Source: DASSBQ01 sp040981125
Lineage (GTDB): Bacteria; Nitrospirota; Nitrospiria; Nitrospirales; Nitrospiraceae
NCBI GenBank assembly: GCA_040981125.1
Contig: JANRMQ010000006.1
Location: forward strand, 1 to 64,000
Direction of reading: 5' to 3'
DNA length: 64,000 nucleotides
Below the pieces are notes generated by a model. That model searched no databases. It saw only the letters and a program-made list of their open reading frames with translations, and had not been told where the DNA came from. A program made the position numbers and the translations under genes. Numbering within the stretch: the first letter of the stretch is position 1; the number at the start of each line of letters is the position of its first letter. Below, piece by piece: positions 45,121-54,025 of the stretch.

Positions 45121-45540
45121 ATGCCGCCTTGTCCAAACTTGAATTGCGTCCAAGACATGCGTCCCGAACTTCAGTTATACAAAGCGGGAATCAACGTCGT
45201 CACGGGGCTGACTCATATTCGTTGCCCCCAGTGCGGCCATGCGGGGCTTATGGCCGGAGAGGGACTCCATTTGGTATTCCGCGCCGGTCAACAGTATTGT
45301 TTTACGTTCGGAACAATTCCGGCTCATTTGACGGTCTCGATCACTACCGAAGCCATCTTTGCTTACCAATGGCTGGGGCTGAGTCAGGAAACTCTTGCCA
45401 GGTATGCAGCCGAATGGTTGCTGTTGCTCGGGCGCAATGCCGGGGTCTTTCTTCTTGCACCGGATCAACCGGCCTTCGTCGGCTTCCCTCGATATCTCCA
45501 GTCTCATGTGGGCTCCAGCGTTCGCCCCAACGTCGCCTGA
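45121..45540 (+). CDS. hypothetical protein with Cys-pair metal-binding motifs
   Basis: 139 residues from ATG 45121. N-terminal CPNLNC and later CPQC-GH suggest one zinc-binding site. The rest alternates hydrophobic and helical stretches (ETLARYAAEWLLLLGR). No named family. A TTG six bases earlier is a possible start. Antisense frames here lack support. Confidence 0.5.
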   Translation: MPPCPNLNCVQDMRPELQLYKAGINVVTGLTHIRCPQCGHAGLMAGEGLHLVFRAGQQYCFTFGTIPAHLTVSITTEAIFAYQWLGLSQETLARYAAEWLLLLGRNAGVFLLAPDQPAFVGFPRYLQSHVGSSVRPNVA

Positions 45541-45680
45541 ATCGTCCTATCCCAACGGTCCATGTCGCATGGACGGAGACCAACGGATGAACGATGCGGG
45601 GGGGTAGGTATTGCCGGAAAAGAAAGCGGCATGCGGAGTCCTTCTGATCGATCACCGCATGCCGCCGAAGGCCGGATCCG

Positions 45681-47306
45681 TCACCGTTCGTACGGGGAGA
45701 TCGTCTCTCGATCAGACGGAACGATCCTCGGTTGATCGGAAGGGGCAGTCGTACCGCGATCTGCTGGGGCCAAGATTCCGCCGGCCTCATGTGGCCGGTC
45801 GGTGCGCCGGTCCTTGCGTGTGAGCGGGGAGCCGGACGTTATATTGGCCACCGGCACCCGCCCGCTCGCGGTTGCAGTCCCTTCCAGAAAGTACGAGGCA
45901 ATCAGACCATCCTTCGTCGTTCGAACCTGGTCCGGCTGTTGTCGGGCCATGAGCATGTCCATATTGAGATCGCCTGCATGGTGTTGACCCGAAAGGGCGG
46001 TCTTCATGCGTTCGACGCGGTTGGTGATATCGATCACCGCGGCATCGCGCAGCCGATCACGCAGTTGCCGATCCACCATTTGCCAGGAACCCATTTGCAT
46101 GGAGTCAAGCGCGCGTTTGGATTCATTGGCCATCTGAAGGTCCGGAATGCGGATGGACTTTCCTCCGTCTTGAAACTGGGGCGTGCCCCAATAATATAGA
46201 GTTCCGTCCAGTCCTCCGGTCGTCTCGACGGCGATCAAGACACGCCCGTTGGCGTCGGAGGCGGCGACCCGCTCGATCAGGGCCGAGTCGCGGTTCTGAT
46301 CGAGCGCGATGGATTTGTGGAACAGACGGCTCTGCAACTCCTGATTCAGAGTCGCATAGGGGACGGGCACCGCAGCCAAGACCTTGTACGGCCTTTCCTG
46401 GGACGACGTCACCGCCGGCGCCCCTGTTGGCGTCGTGGCAATCTTGATCGGTTTGATCGACGGTGTCTGGCATTGCGTCTCATACGCGGCCGTCGGAACC
46501 TGGCGCGCTACGCCGTGAATCGTGGTCTGTTGCATCGTTCCGCGCGGCGGAGCCATTGAAAGCTCGGATGGTTGGCTATAGAGGCAGAGGTGAGTGTTGA
46601 GCGAGGACACGGGCACGGAAACCGGCTTGCTCAGGTCTTGCCAGACTTGATTCAGCGGAACGGAAAAGGTATCCGGAGACACCGCATCGGCCAGGTCTTG
46701 CTGCACGGCGACAATTTCGAAGGTCTGCGGCAGTTGTTCTTTCGCCGGCATGAACGACGGCGTGCAGGCCGAATCAATCGGGCTGGTCACGTCAAAGTTG
46801 ACTTGTGACGGATCGAACTGGAAAACGAGCACATCATCCTGCTGTTTGGTTTTGAGTTGCCCATTGCCGTTGAGGACACCTCGATATTGTTCCGGACGAC
46901 AGGCTTGCGCCAGCGCCGAGGATTGATTGTCGCCGCGATAGTTCGCCCGGATCGCTACCAAGCCGTCCTGGATGGACACCTGAGGCTCGCCATCCCGGAC
47001 AAAATCAAAGCCGCCGTCCCCGGCCCTCCGATGTTTGGCATTGGTGATTACCTCCGGGACGGCCGCTTTAATGGCTTGCTGGAGGGGAGTCAAATCGGTC
47101 GTAATGATGAAAGGCATTTTGGATTCCACCGGCTGGGAGACAGGCTGCCGGATCGGATCAAACGAAGGAATCGCGCTTGCCAGCGGCGGAGGGGACGGCT
47201 TGGTCGAGGATCGAGGAATTTTATTTTCCGCGCAAGCGGTTGTCATGAGTACAATCGGCACGCTCCATACCAGCATCCGATTCAGGAATTGGTTCATGCG
47301 TGTCAT
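45681..47306 (-). CDS. DUF4403-like lipoprotein
   Basis: 541 residues. Start decided by AGGAGG six bases before ATG 47306. Lipobox LMTTAC (Cys about residue 25). The long beta-rich repeats (e.g. FIITTDLTPLQQAIKAAVPE; ATLNQELQSRLF with ASDANGRVLIAVET) match the DUF4403 pattern of duplicated tubular lipid-binding-like (TULIP) halves. The last about 70 residues are low-complexity (Arg, Asp, Thr, Pro-rich). Envelope role, mechanism unknown. Confidence 0.65.
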   Translation of the reverse strand: MTRMNQFLNRMLVWSVPIVLMTTACAENKIPRSSTKPSPPPLASAIPSFDPIRQPVSQPVESKMPFIITTDLTPLQQAIKAAVPEVITNAKHRRAGDGGFDFVRDGEPQVSIQDGLVAIRANYRGDNQSSALAQACRPEQYRGVLNGNGQLKTKQQDDVLVFQFDPSQVNFDVTSPIDSACTPSFMPAKEQLPQTFEIVAVQQDLADAVSPDTFSVPLNQVWQDLSKPVSVPVSSLNTHLCLYSQPSELSMAPPRGTMQQTTIHGVARQVPTAAYETQCQTPSIKPIKIATTPTGAPAVTSSQERPYKVLAAVPVPYATLNQELQSRLFHKSIALDQNRDSALIERVAASDANGRVLIAVETTGGLDGTLYYWGTPQFQDGGKSIRIPDLQMANESKRALDSMQMGSWQMVDRQLRDRLRDAAVIDITNRVERMKTALSGQHHAGDLNMDMLMARQQPDQVRTTKDGLIASYFLEGTATASGRVPVANITSGSPLTRKDRRTDRPHEAGGILAPADRGTTAPSDQPRIVPSDRETISPYER

Positions 47307-47736
47307 GGATTCCTCCTATCGAGAGTGAAAGCAGCTTTTTTTCTATATAAACTGTTCTTTCACCGTACTCTCGGCCTGTCATATGAAGTACTCGGCATCC
47401 CCCTAGCATCACAGCGGACAAGTCCGTGATCTGACCGATCGTGGCTCTGTTTCCTTTTGCGTCATGCCCGCGAAGACAGGCATCCACTCCCTGATCAAGG
47501 CCAAATGTTGTGCGAAGGCCTTTGAGCGGATTCCCGCTCCCGCTTCCGCGAGGACAAGCTCCGCGGGAATGACAGACTTCAGTGCTTTCGAGAGCAAACC
47601 GACCCGCTACTATCCGGCCACGACGGTTGCCCCGATTCGTGTCCTTGTGATACGCATACTTTGCTGTTGAACAAACCGACCGTTCTGGTCAAAAATTTGT
47701 ATCTAACCCGCTACAAAATAGGAGAGGAACATTTCT
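47307..47736. other. 430-bp divergent intergenic region with dispersed repeat
   Basis: Between the DUF4403 gene (minus) and the ahpC-type gene (plus). Holds the repeat copy B at 47451-47588 and, close to the minus-strand gene, an AT-rich TTTATATAG tract that could be its -10. No gene supported. Confidence 0.5.
47451..47588. repeat. dispersed intergenic repeat, copy B
   Basis: Shares a 24-nt 5' block with copy A (9448-9542; one difference), plus the central GGCATCCACTCC block and the 3' GACAGACTTCAnTGCTT block. A 65-bp internal part (47505-47570) is absent from A; its palindromic arms CTTCCGCGAGGACAAG...CCGCGGGAATGAC recur at 57836-57876. Confidence 0.6.
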
Positions 47737-48303
47737 ATGCAATTGATCGGCCGTGCGATTCCTGAAGGAACATTCCAGATCTTTCATGAGAACAGTATCC
47801 GCTCCATCACGCTGACCGAATATCGAGGGCGATGGTTGGTGTTGGTCTTCTATCCGGGCGATTTTACGTTTGTCTGTCCGACCGAGCTGGCGGAGTTGGG
47901 CGGTCTGTACGGAGAATTTCAAAAGGCCGGCGCCGAAGTCATGGGCGTGAGCACCGACTCGGTCTATGTTCACAAGGCATGGCACGACTCATCCCCGACC
48001 ATTCGAAAGATTCAATATCCGATGGTCAGCGATCCGACCGGGCGGCTCGCACGCGAGCTGGGTGTATATATTGAGGCGGAAGGAGTAGCGCTGCGCGGCA
48101 GCTTTATTTTCGACCCGGATGGTGTGCTCTGCGCCTACGAGGTCCATATGAACAGCATCGGGCGCAACATGCACGAACTGCTTCGCAAATTGCAGGCTGC
48201 TTCTTACGTCCGTGAGCACAACGGCGAGGAAGTCTGTCCGGTGAGTTGGACGCCGGGCGGCAAGACGCTCAAGCCCGGCCTGGATCTCGTGGGAAAGATA
48301 TGA
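47737..48303 (+). CDS. ahpC: peroxiredoxin, AhpC/Prx type
   Basis: 188 residues. AGGAGAGG before ATG. Typical 2-Cys peroxiredoxin: peroxidatic Cys in FTFVCPTELAEL (about residue 49), Arg/Trp region, and a resolving Cys in GEEVCPVSWTPG near the C-terminus. Reduces hydrogen peroxide and alkyl hydroperoxides in the cytoplasm. No ahpF-like reductase is seen beside it. Its stop overlaps the next ATG (ATGA). Confidence 0.93.
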   Translation: MQLIGRAIPEGTFQIFHENSIRSITLTEYRGRWLVLVFYPGDFTFVCPTELAELGGLYGEFQKAGAEVMGVSTDSVYVHKAWHDSSPTIRKIQYPMVSDPTGRLARELGVYIEAEGVALRGSFIFDPDGVLCAYEVHMNSIGRNMHELLRKLQAASYVREHNGEEVCPVSWTPGGKTLKPGLDLVGKI

Positions 48304-48533
48304 CGTCTAAAGCGTTCAACAAAGACATCGTGATTTCCGGCTGTCCGGTCAGGCTGGATTTTCAGCAAACAGACTCGCGCGAATGGACGGTCGCGGGGAC
48401 GGTAGAATGCGGAGTCGGGGAGAACAGGAGACAAACAGCATTTCGCACCGATCCGTTTCGAACCAGTGAAGAAGCCGAATCGGCGGCCTTGCGCAAGGTT
48501 GGTGATTTAATCGGTAAAAACATGCCCACCTGA
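48300..48533 (+). CDS. small conserved-looking protein coupled to the peroxiredoxin gene
   Basis: 77 residues from ATG 48300 (ATGA overlap with the peroxiredoxin stop; the frame is open further upstream but inside that gene). Contains VISGCPVRLDF, EWTVAGTVECGVG and TSEEAESAALRKVGDLIG. It looks like a compact alpha/beta domain of unknown function. Coupling suggests a role linked to peroxide defence or redox repair. Confidence 0.6.
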   Translation: MTSKAFNKDIVISGCPVRLDFQQTDSREWTVAGTVECGVGENRRQTAFRTDPFRTSEEAESAALRKVGDLIGKNMPT

Positions 48534-48588
48534 CAGTCGGAAGCTTCGTAACGCACACAGGTCCATGTCAAGACGAGAGGAGGGGCTC

Positions 48589-50262
48589 ATGACACGTGTG
48601 CTTGCATCGGCATTGATGCTTTGCTTAGTGGTCACATCAGCCTGTGTGTCCCACGACACGCACTCGCGAGCGCTGGGCGAGTTGAATGAGGCGCGACACA
48701 CCACGCTTCAGAGCCGCCATGAGCTCGACGCATACAAAAAGGAAGCAGCCGCTGCTGCGGAAGCGAACGAAACTGAACGGAACAGGTTGGCTCAGCAACT
48801 CCGCGACGCCCAGACCCGGCTGGCCTCTCTTGAGTCGGAGTTGGCGGATCTCCAACGTGAAGTGGACGGAAAGACCGCGAGGCTCGGTGAGGCGAACAAC
48901 CGCGTGAGCGCGCTGAGCCGTGCCAATACCGAGGCGGCGGGCCGAATCGGATCGATGGAGGTCGAGAAGCAAGCAGTTCAAGGGCGCATCTCTACCATGG
49001 AAAACGAGGCGGATGCCATGCGAGAGCGCCTGGCGTCGTTGGAGAAAGAGCGGGACAAACTTGCCGTCGCGCTTCGGGACGCGCAAGACGGGGAGCGGCA
49101 ACTTCAAACCCAGGTCGCCTCGCTCACATCTGAAATAAGCTCCCTCCAAGATGAGAATCGCAGTCTTCTCAGCGGTACGACGACGGCCAAGGATGTGATC
49201 GCCCAACTGCAGAAGCGGGCGGGGGAACTGGAGTCGGCATCAGCCCGTGCTGATGATTTGGCGAGGCAATTGAACGAACGGGAACGGGATCTCGCGAGTC
49301 AGCGACAGATTGCCGCCGATCAAGAACAGCAACTGACAACGCTGCGCGCCGCCGCCGCTGAAAAGGAGAGCCTGGCGGCACGATTGGCGGCCTTGACCGA
49401 AGAAATGGCCAAGCTCGGACAGGAACGAGATGAACTGAAAGAGAGCCGGACACGGCTCTCGGACGATCACCAACGGCTCCAGGCAAACCTTCAACAGGAA
49501 ATAGATCGCGTCAAGGCCGGAGAGGCGGAGAAGGACGGCCTGACACAACAACTTGCCTCGTTGACGGGAGATATGACGAAGCTGGCGGCTGAACGGGATC
49601 AATTGAAGAACCGGCAGGCGCAACTCGCCGACGAGCAGCAGAAACTGCTGGCGCAGCTTCAGCAAGAGGCCGATCGGCTTAAGGCGGAAGAATCGGAAAA
49701 GAACCGGCTCGAAAAGGAACGGCTCGCCAAAGAAGAAGAAATTCAGCGGTTGACGAAAGCGCAAGCGGATTTGACTCATTCCCTGCAAGATGAAATCAAC
49801 AAAGGCACGATCACCATTCAGCAGGTGCGTGACCGGCTTACCATCAATATGGTCGAGAAGGTTCTGTTCGATTCGGGACAGGCCCGGATCAAGCCCGAGG
49901 GTTTGAAAGTACTGAAACAGGTGAGCGATGTGTTGAAGGATGTCGCCGACAAGCAGATCCGTATCGAAGGCCACACCGATAACGTCCCGATCGGCACGAA
50001 GCTGCGCGACAAATTCGCGACGAATTGGGAACTCTCGACGGGGCGCGCGACCAGCGTGGTGCGGTATTTGGTGGAAGACGGCGGTGTCAACCGGGAGTTG
50101 ATCTCGGCTGCCGGCTATGCCGATACCAAACCGGTCGCGGCGAACGACTCAGAAGAGGGAAAGGCTTCCAACCGACGAATCGAGATCGTTCTCTATCCGA
50201 AAGACCTGACCAATATTGCGAATGAATTACGGGCCGATGCTCGGGAACAAGCCCCGCGGTGA
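48589..50262 (+). CDS. OmpA-family lipoprotein with very long coiled coil
   Basis: 557 residues. Start fixed by GAGGAGGGGCTC before ATG 48589. Lipobox VTSAC (Cys about residue 20). Residues about 30-400 form an almost continuous coiled coil with periodic Glu/Lys/Arg, Gln and Ala. The C-terminal about 120 residues form an OmpA peptidoglycan-binding domain (KVLFDSGQARIKPEGLKVL, RIEGHTDNVPIGTKL, NWELSTGRATSV, SNRRIEIVLYP). It could span the periplasm from an outer-membrane anchor to the wall. Confidence 0.88.
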   Translation: MTRVLASALMLCLVVTSACVSHDTHSRALGELNEARHTTLQSRHELDAYKKEAAAAAEANETERNRLAQQLRDAQTRLASLESELADLQREVDGKTARLGEANNRVSALSRANTEAAGRIGSMEVEKQAVQGRISTMENEADAMRERLASLEKERDKLAVALRDAQDGERQLQTQVASLTSEISSLQDENRSLLSGTTTAKDVIAQLQKRAGELESASARADDLARQLNERERDLASQRQIAADQEQQLTTLRAAAAEKESLAARLAALTEEMAKLGQERDELKESRTRLSDDHQRLQANLQQEIDRVKAGEAEKDGLTQQLASLTGDMTKLAAERDQLKNRQAQLADEQQKLLAQLQQEADRLKAEESEKNRLEKERLAKEEEIQRLTKAQADLTHSLQDEINKGTITIQQVRDRLTINMVEKVLFDSGQARIKPEGLKVLKQVSDVLKDVADKQIRIEGHTDNVPIGTKLRDKFATNWELSTGRATSVVRYLVEDGGVNRELISAAGYADTKPVAANDSEEGKASNRRIEIVLYPKDLTNIANELRADAREQAPR

Positions 50263-50301
50263 GCAGCAGGATCGCATCACCGCGGGCGCTCTTTTTCCCT
50301 G

Positions 50302-51585
50302 TTAATTGCCGGCGGGACGATGATTCCCGTTGGTGCGGCGATGGCCCTCGTGGCGAGAATGGCCGGAACGCCGCGGCCGGGCAGGCGGTGGTCCGGACGC
50401 CGGTTTATGAGCCGGAGGCGGGCTTCCCGCTGCACGAGGAACTGAGGTCCCCAGCAACTTTTCGATGGCGCGGAACTGGTAATGATCCTCCGCGGTCACG
50501 AAACTGGTCGCCCGGCCGCTGGCCTTCATCCGTCCGGTCCGGCCGATCCGGTGGACGTAATCTTCAGGCGTATTCGGGAGATCATAATTGATGACGTGGC
50601 CGATGTTGGCCACATCGATTCCGCGGGCGGCAATATCCGTCGCCACCAGCACCCGGTAAGTCCCGCGGCGGAACCCCTCGAGCGCCGTGCGGCGCTGGGA
50701 TAGCCGGCGATCCCCATGGAGCACCGCGACTCGGTGACCGACTTTTTCAAGAGTCCGGCCCAACCGGTCCGCGCCGTGCTTGGTGCGGGTAAAGATCAAC
50801 ACGCTGTCACAAGGCTCGGCAAGAAGGCTGAGCAAGAGCGACGTCTTCTCTCCGTGACTCGTGTGATGGACGGTTTGCGTGACTCGGTGCGCGGCGGTTG
50901 CGGGGCGATCCACCATCACCTGAACCGGATTCTTGAGCCCCGCGCGCGCGAGCGCTGCAAGGTCGGCCGGCATCGTCGCCGAAAAGAGCAATGTCTGCCG
51001 CTCTTCGACCAATGCCTCAAGGATCTGATTGAGTTGCGGGGCAAATCCCATGTCGAGCATGCGGTCCGCTTCATCCAGCACGACGATCGAAAATGCGGCC
51101 AGATTGATCGTGCCGTTCCACATATGATCGAGCAAACGTCCCGGCGTCGCGACGACAATCGTCGGATGCTGTCGCAGGCCGCGGACTTGAGCGCTCATAT
51201 CCTCTCCGCCGACGACGGTAGTGGCCGAAACGCGCCGGCTACGGCCTAACTGCTGCACCGTGCGTTGGATTTGAAAGGCCAACTCCCTGGTCGGCGCGAG
51301 AATCAATCCACGCGGCGCGCCGGCGGGTAATTGCGCCAACCGTTCGACCATCGGGACGACAAAGGCGGCGGTTTTACCGGTACCCGTTTGTGCGCATCCG
51401 AGCACATCACGCCCTTCGAGGCAGGCAGGAATCGCCTTCGCCTGGATCGGCGTCGGCTCCTTGTATCCGGCGGCGGCAAGGTCACGCAGCAGACCCTCGG
51501 ATAGACCAAGCGACTGGAATGTCGCTCCGGTGGAACCCGTGGGCGGAACAGAGGGAGAGGAAGGCACAGTAGTAGACATCAACAC
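50302..51585 (-). CDS. rhlE: DEAD-box RNA helicase, RhlE type
   Basis: 427 residues. GTG start at 51585 with GGAG seven bases upstream (an ATG two codons later is 13 away). Q-motif FQSLGLSEGLLRDLAAAGY, Walker A AQTGTGKT, DEAD in VLDEADRMLD, SAT, and motif VI HRIGRTGR. The C-terminal about 60 residues are Pro, Gly, His and Arg rich, as in RhlE-type helicases. Unwinds RNA structure in ribosome assembly or decay. Its 5' region contains a long inverted repeat at 51903-51970. Confidence 0.93.
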   Translation of the reverse strand: MLMSTTVPSSPSVPPTGSTGATFQSLGLSEGLLRDLAAAGYKEPTPIQAKAIPACLEGRDVLGCAQTGTGKTAAFVVPMVERLAQLPAGAPRGLILAPTRELAFQIQRTVQQLGRSRRVSATTVVGGEDMSAQVRGLRQHPTIVVATPGRLLDHMWNGTINLAAFSIVVLDEADRMLDMGFAPQLNQILEALVEERQTLLFSATMPADLAALARAGLKNPVQVMVDRPATAAHRVTQTVHHTSHGEKTSLLLSLLAEPCDSVLIFTRTKHGADRLGRTLEKVGHRVAVLHGDRRLSQRRTALEGFRRGTYRVLVATDIAARGIDVANIGHVINYDLPNTPEDYVHRIGRTGRMKASGRATSFVTAEDHYQFRAIEKLLGTSVPRAAGSPPPAHKPASGPPPARPRRSGHSRHEGHRRTNGNHRPAGN

Positions 51586-52093
51586 AGAAACACTCCTTTG
51601 TGAGATTGTAGGCAGGATTCTCAGGGGCCGCGTTCTTCAGGACGGCACACAGGCAGGGCACCAGGCACCATGATCCCCTACGGGTCATAGGGCGGTAGAC
51701 CGCTGTTCAGAATCCTGTTGGCATCGCATGAAAACGAGGTCAGAGGACCGAGAGGAAGGGAGAACCAGAGGAATCCGCTCCTTGAAGGATCTGATCGCGC
51801 TGCGATGACGAGGTCCGGTAGTTAACTTTAAGGCACAGTCGCCGAACCGTCTCGACAGTGACGAACACACCATACAGGACAATGGCGCGCCTGTCAATCA
51901 ATGAAGCGCTCGGTAGTGGGGCAGTTTCCTTAGTGCTTCTGATGGCAAACTGCCTCACTACCAGCGCTTCACTCCGTGCCATGAGGCCGGCCACCAGCGC
52001 TCATGCTGACCGGGAATCCGAGCCATATTTAGGTGAGCGTGTTCTTACGCAAGTCTTTCGATGGCGGTGGCGCAGTCGCTGATTGCCGACGGA
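51586..52093. other. 508-bp intergenic region upstream of the helicase gene
   Basis: No gene supported; short frames lack ribosome-binding sites. It contains the long inverted repeat at 51903-51970. The helicase promoter should lie within it, but no clear sigma-70 hexamers stood out. Confidence 0.5.
51903..51970. repeat. 24-25 bp imperfect inverted repeat with 19-nt loop
   Basis: Left arm 51903-51927 pairs with right arm 51947-51970, with only one bulge and one mismatch by hand (GAAGCGCT...GGTAGTG...GGCAGTTT). The stem is too long for a usual terminator and has no T-tract; it looks like a small palindromic element or RNA hairpin. Confidence 0.65.
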
Positions 52094-52447
52094 TTAATTC
52101 AGGTTCGACCACAGACCTGGAAAATAGACGGCGGCAAGGCGGCTCAATTCCGTATGCGAAGCGGGTGAAACTTCAACAAGGTCGATGCCGAATGTTTCAC
52201 CATCGACCCATCGAACGGTCCCCCGCCGTATCAGCAAGGTGGCGTCGCCACCGGGCGGGATGAGGAAAACCACCAACTTCATCTGAGTCCTCACCGGTTG
52301 GGTTCCACGCACGCGGGCACCCACAGACGTAAGGTCTTCAACCAGGCCGGTGGCACAGAATATGCCGTCGGTATAGGCGATCGGGCAATGAATCGGTTGC
52401 CGGGAGAGGATACGGGCTCGAAACTTGGGGTTCATGTCAGCTGTCAT
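52094..52447 (-). CDS. PilZ-domain protein
   Basis: 117 residues from ATG 52447, with GGAGG seven bases upstream. Single PilZ-like beta-barrel: a basic N-terminal segment (RARILSRQP) in place of RxxxR, then DLTSVGARVRG matching the D/N-x-S-x-x-G motif. PilZ domains bind cyclic-di-GMP; the arginine motif is imperfect, so binding is uncertain. The gene overlaps the end of the VanZ-like gene by 11 nt. Confidence 0.72.
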   Translation of the reverse strand: MTADMNPKFRARILSRQPIHCPIAYTDGIFCATGLVEDLTSVGARVRGTQPVRTQMKLVVFLIPPGGDATLLIRRGTVRWVDGETFGIDLVEVSPASHTELSRLAAVYFPGLWSNLN

Positions 52448-52922
52448 GCACATTCCTCCACCATGGTGAGGGACGCATGCGAGCGCCCTTGCGTGTGGAC
52501 TGAGCTACGGCTGATTGCCGAAGAACGATCACGGCAGCCGTGAGAATTCCGATCGTGTCGATCACGACATCTCGAACTTCGAGTCCGCGTCCCGGCACGG
52601 AGATTTGCAAGGTTTCAGTCCAGCATCCGAACATGAACGCGAACAGTGAACCGACGGCGAGCGCGGAGGAAGACGGCCAGCCACGCCTCAGCAAGCCGGC
52701 GATGGAGAACCAGGCAAGCAAGCCGTAGGCGGGCCCGTGCAGTGAATCGAGCAACTGTTTGGAAAAGAGCGGCAGGATTGAACCGAGCCAGCCGATGCCG
52801 GGCGAAGCAGTGGCCAGCAATACGAGCAGAATCATGTAACCGACAATCGCTGCAGAGAGAAGCGGCATGGTCCCCATGAAAATCAGGACCGGAAGATACC
52901 GGCTGCTACGGCCGATGACCAC
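52437..52922 (-). CDS. VanZ-like membrane protein
   Basis: 161 residues, about four hydrophobic segments. DSLHGPAYGLLAWF and TETLQISVPGRGLEVRDVVI (E-x-x-Q-x-x-V-P-G-R ... D-x-x-x-x-x-x-G) match the VanZ family pattern. Role uncertain outside of glycopeptide-resistance clusters; no van genes nearby. Overlaps the PilZ gene. Confidence 0.75.
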   Translation of the reverse strand: MVIGRSSRYLPVLIFMGTMPLLSAAIVGYMILLVLLATASPGIGWLGSILPLFSKQLLDSLHGPAYGLLAWFSIAGLLRRGWPSSSALAVGSLFAFMFGCWTETLQISVPGRGLEVRDVVIDTIGILTAAVIVLRQSAVAQSTRKGARMRPSPWWRNVHDS

Positions 52923-53045
52923 TAGACCGGAGTAGCCCCCATAGAGCTTCGGAGGGGAAAGGGGTGAGAGCCAGGGTGCCGCCTAGCATCGCGAAGAAAA
53001 TCCCTGCGCTACAATTCAGCCATGCATCGCAGAGGAGGTGGCCCT

Positions 53046-53363
53046 ATGGATAGGTGGTTGGGACGATGGATGCTTATTGCTCTCGTGGGATGTAACGTTG
53101 CGGTGTCTGCTTGTTCAGAAACCGCAACCGAACGGCGCACGGCTAAGCCGAACTTCAGTGAACGAATCACTCGTGACGCCGTGACGGGTGATGTCAAAGA
53201 CGTAGGGAAGAATTATGTATCAATCAGGCAGGACAACGGAGAAACGATGAAGGTTCGCGTCAACGACAATACAAAGATGGACCCGGTGACAGAGGGCGAT
53301 CACGTGAAAGCGTTCGTGACGGACGACGGCTACGCTTCGACCATTCAGCGGACGCCTCGGTAA
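53046..53363 (+). CDS. small putative lipoprotein, OB-fold-like
   Basis: 105 residues from ATG 53046, GGAGG seven bases upstream. Signal peptide with lipobox AVSAC (Cys about residue 23). The mature part (GDVKDVGKNYVSIRQDNGET, VRVNDNTKM, GDHVKAFVTDDGYA) is a short beta-barrel like DUF5666-type envelope domains. Function unknown. Confidence 0.65.
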   Translation: MDRWLGRWMLIALVGCNVAVSACSETATERRTAKPNFSERITRDAVTGDVKDVGKNYVSIRQDNGETMKVRVNDNTKMDPVTEGDHVKAFVTDDGYASTIQRTPR

Positions 53364-53630
53364 GTCGCTTCTGCCGATCGGGTTCGGTCGGTCGGTTGCC
53401 GCGGGAGACAGAGGTCCGTTAAAGTTGGGAACCCCGCAAGAGTTCACGTCGCCTAGACGTGAGGGCCGGTCTCCTGCCTCGCTTCCCAGTCCGCGTTTTC
53501 TTTGCTCATCTGTTCATTCCATCTTCGAATCAGCCGCTTTTCATTCTTCATTTCCGAAGTTGTTCCAGGAACAGAAAATCGGTATGCTTGGGCCACTAGA
53601 AACTCGGAACTATCCGATGAGGGGATGGAA

Positions 53631-54023
53631 ATGAAATACGTATGGATCGTAGCAGGTCTCTGTTTGATCGCGGTGTCGGCCGGGTGCGGCGGAAAGCAGG
53701 CTGAGATCAAGGAAGATCGGCTGACCGTGGGCCGGGTCCAGGGGGAGGTGAAAGTCGGTATGTCGGCCGCCCAGATAGCGGAACTCCTCGGCTCGCCGAA
53801 CATCGTCACCACCGACGACAAGCGCCGCGAGGTGTGGATTTACGACAAGGTCTCGACCGACCGTGTAGATACTGCCAGCTCGTCTTACGGTACCCTGATT
53901 ATTTTGGGAGCAAACACCCGCGACAGCTCGAGCTCGCAGCGCCAGCGGACGCTCACGATCATCATCAAATACGACGAGGACAAGAAGGTCCGGGACTTCG
54001 CCTACAACATGACGCAGTTTTGA
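53631..54023 (+). CDS. BamE/SmpA-like lipoprotein
   Basis: 130 residues from ATG 53631 with GAGGGG upstream. Lipobox VSAGC (Cys about residue 17). SmpA/OmlA signature: VKVGMSAAQIAELLGSPNIV followed by EVWIYDK. BamE-type lipoproteins help outer-membrane protein assembly, but many relatives have other envelope roles. It starts a run of four lipoprotein genes (2, 9 and 70 bp spacing). Confidence 0.75.
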   Translation: MKYVWIVAGLCLIAVSAGCGGKQAEIKEDRLTVGRVQGEVKVGMSAAQIAELLGSPNIVTTDDKRREVWIYDKVSTDRVDTASSSYGTLIILGANTRDSSSSQRQRTLTIIIKYDEDKKVRDFAYNMTQF

Positions 54024-54025
54024 GC

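Noticed and set aside
45344..45790. 148-aa minus-strand frame opposite the Cys-motif protein
   Set aside because: Arg/Pro-rich antisense composition; the plus-strand frame has paired CxxC-type motifs.
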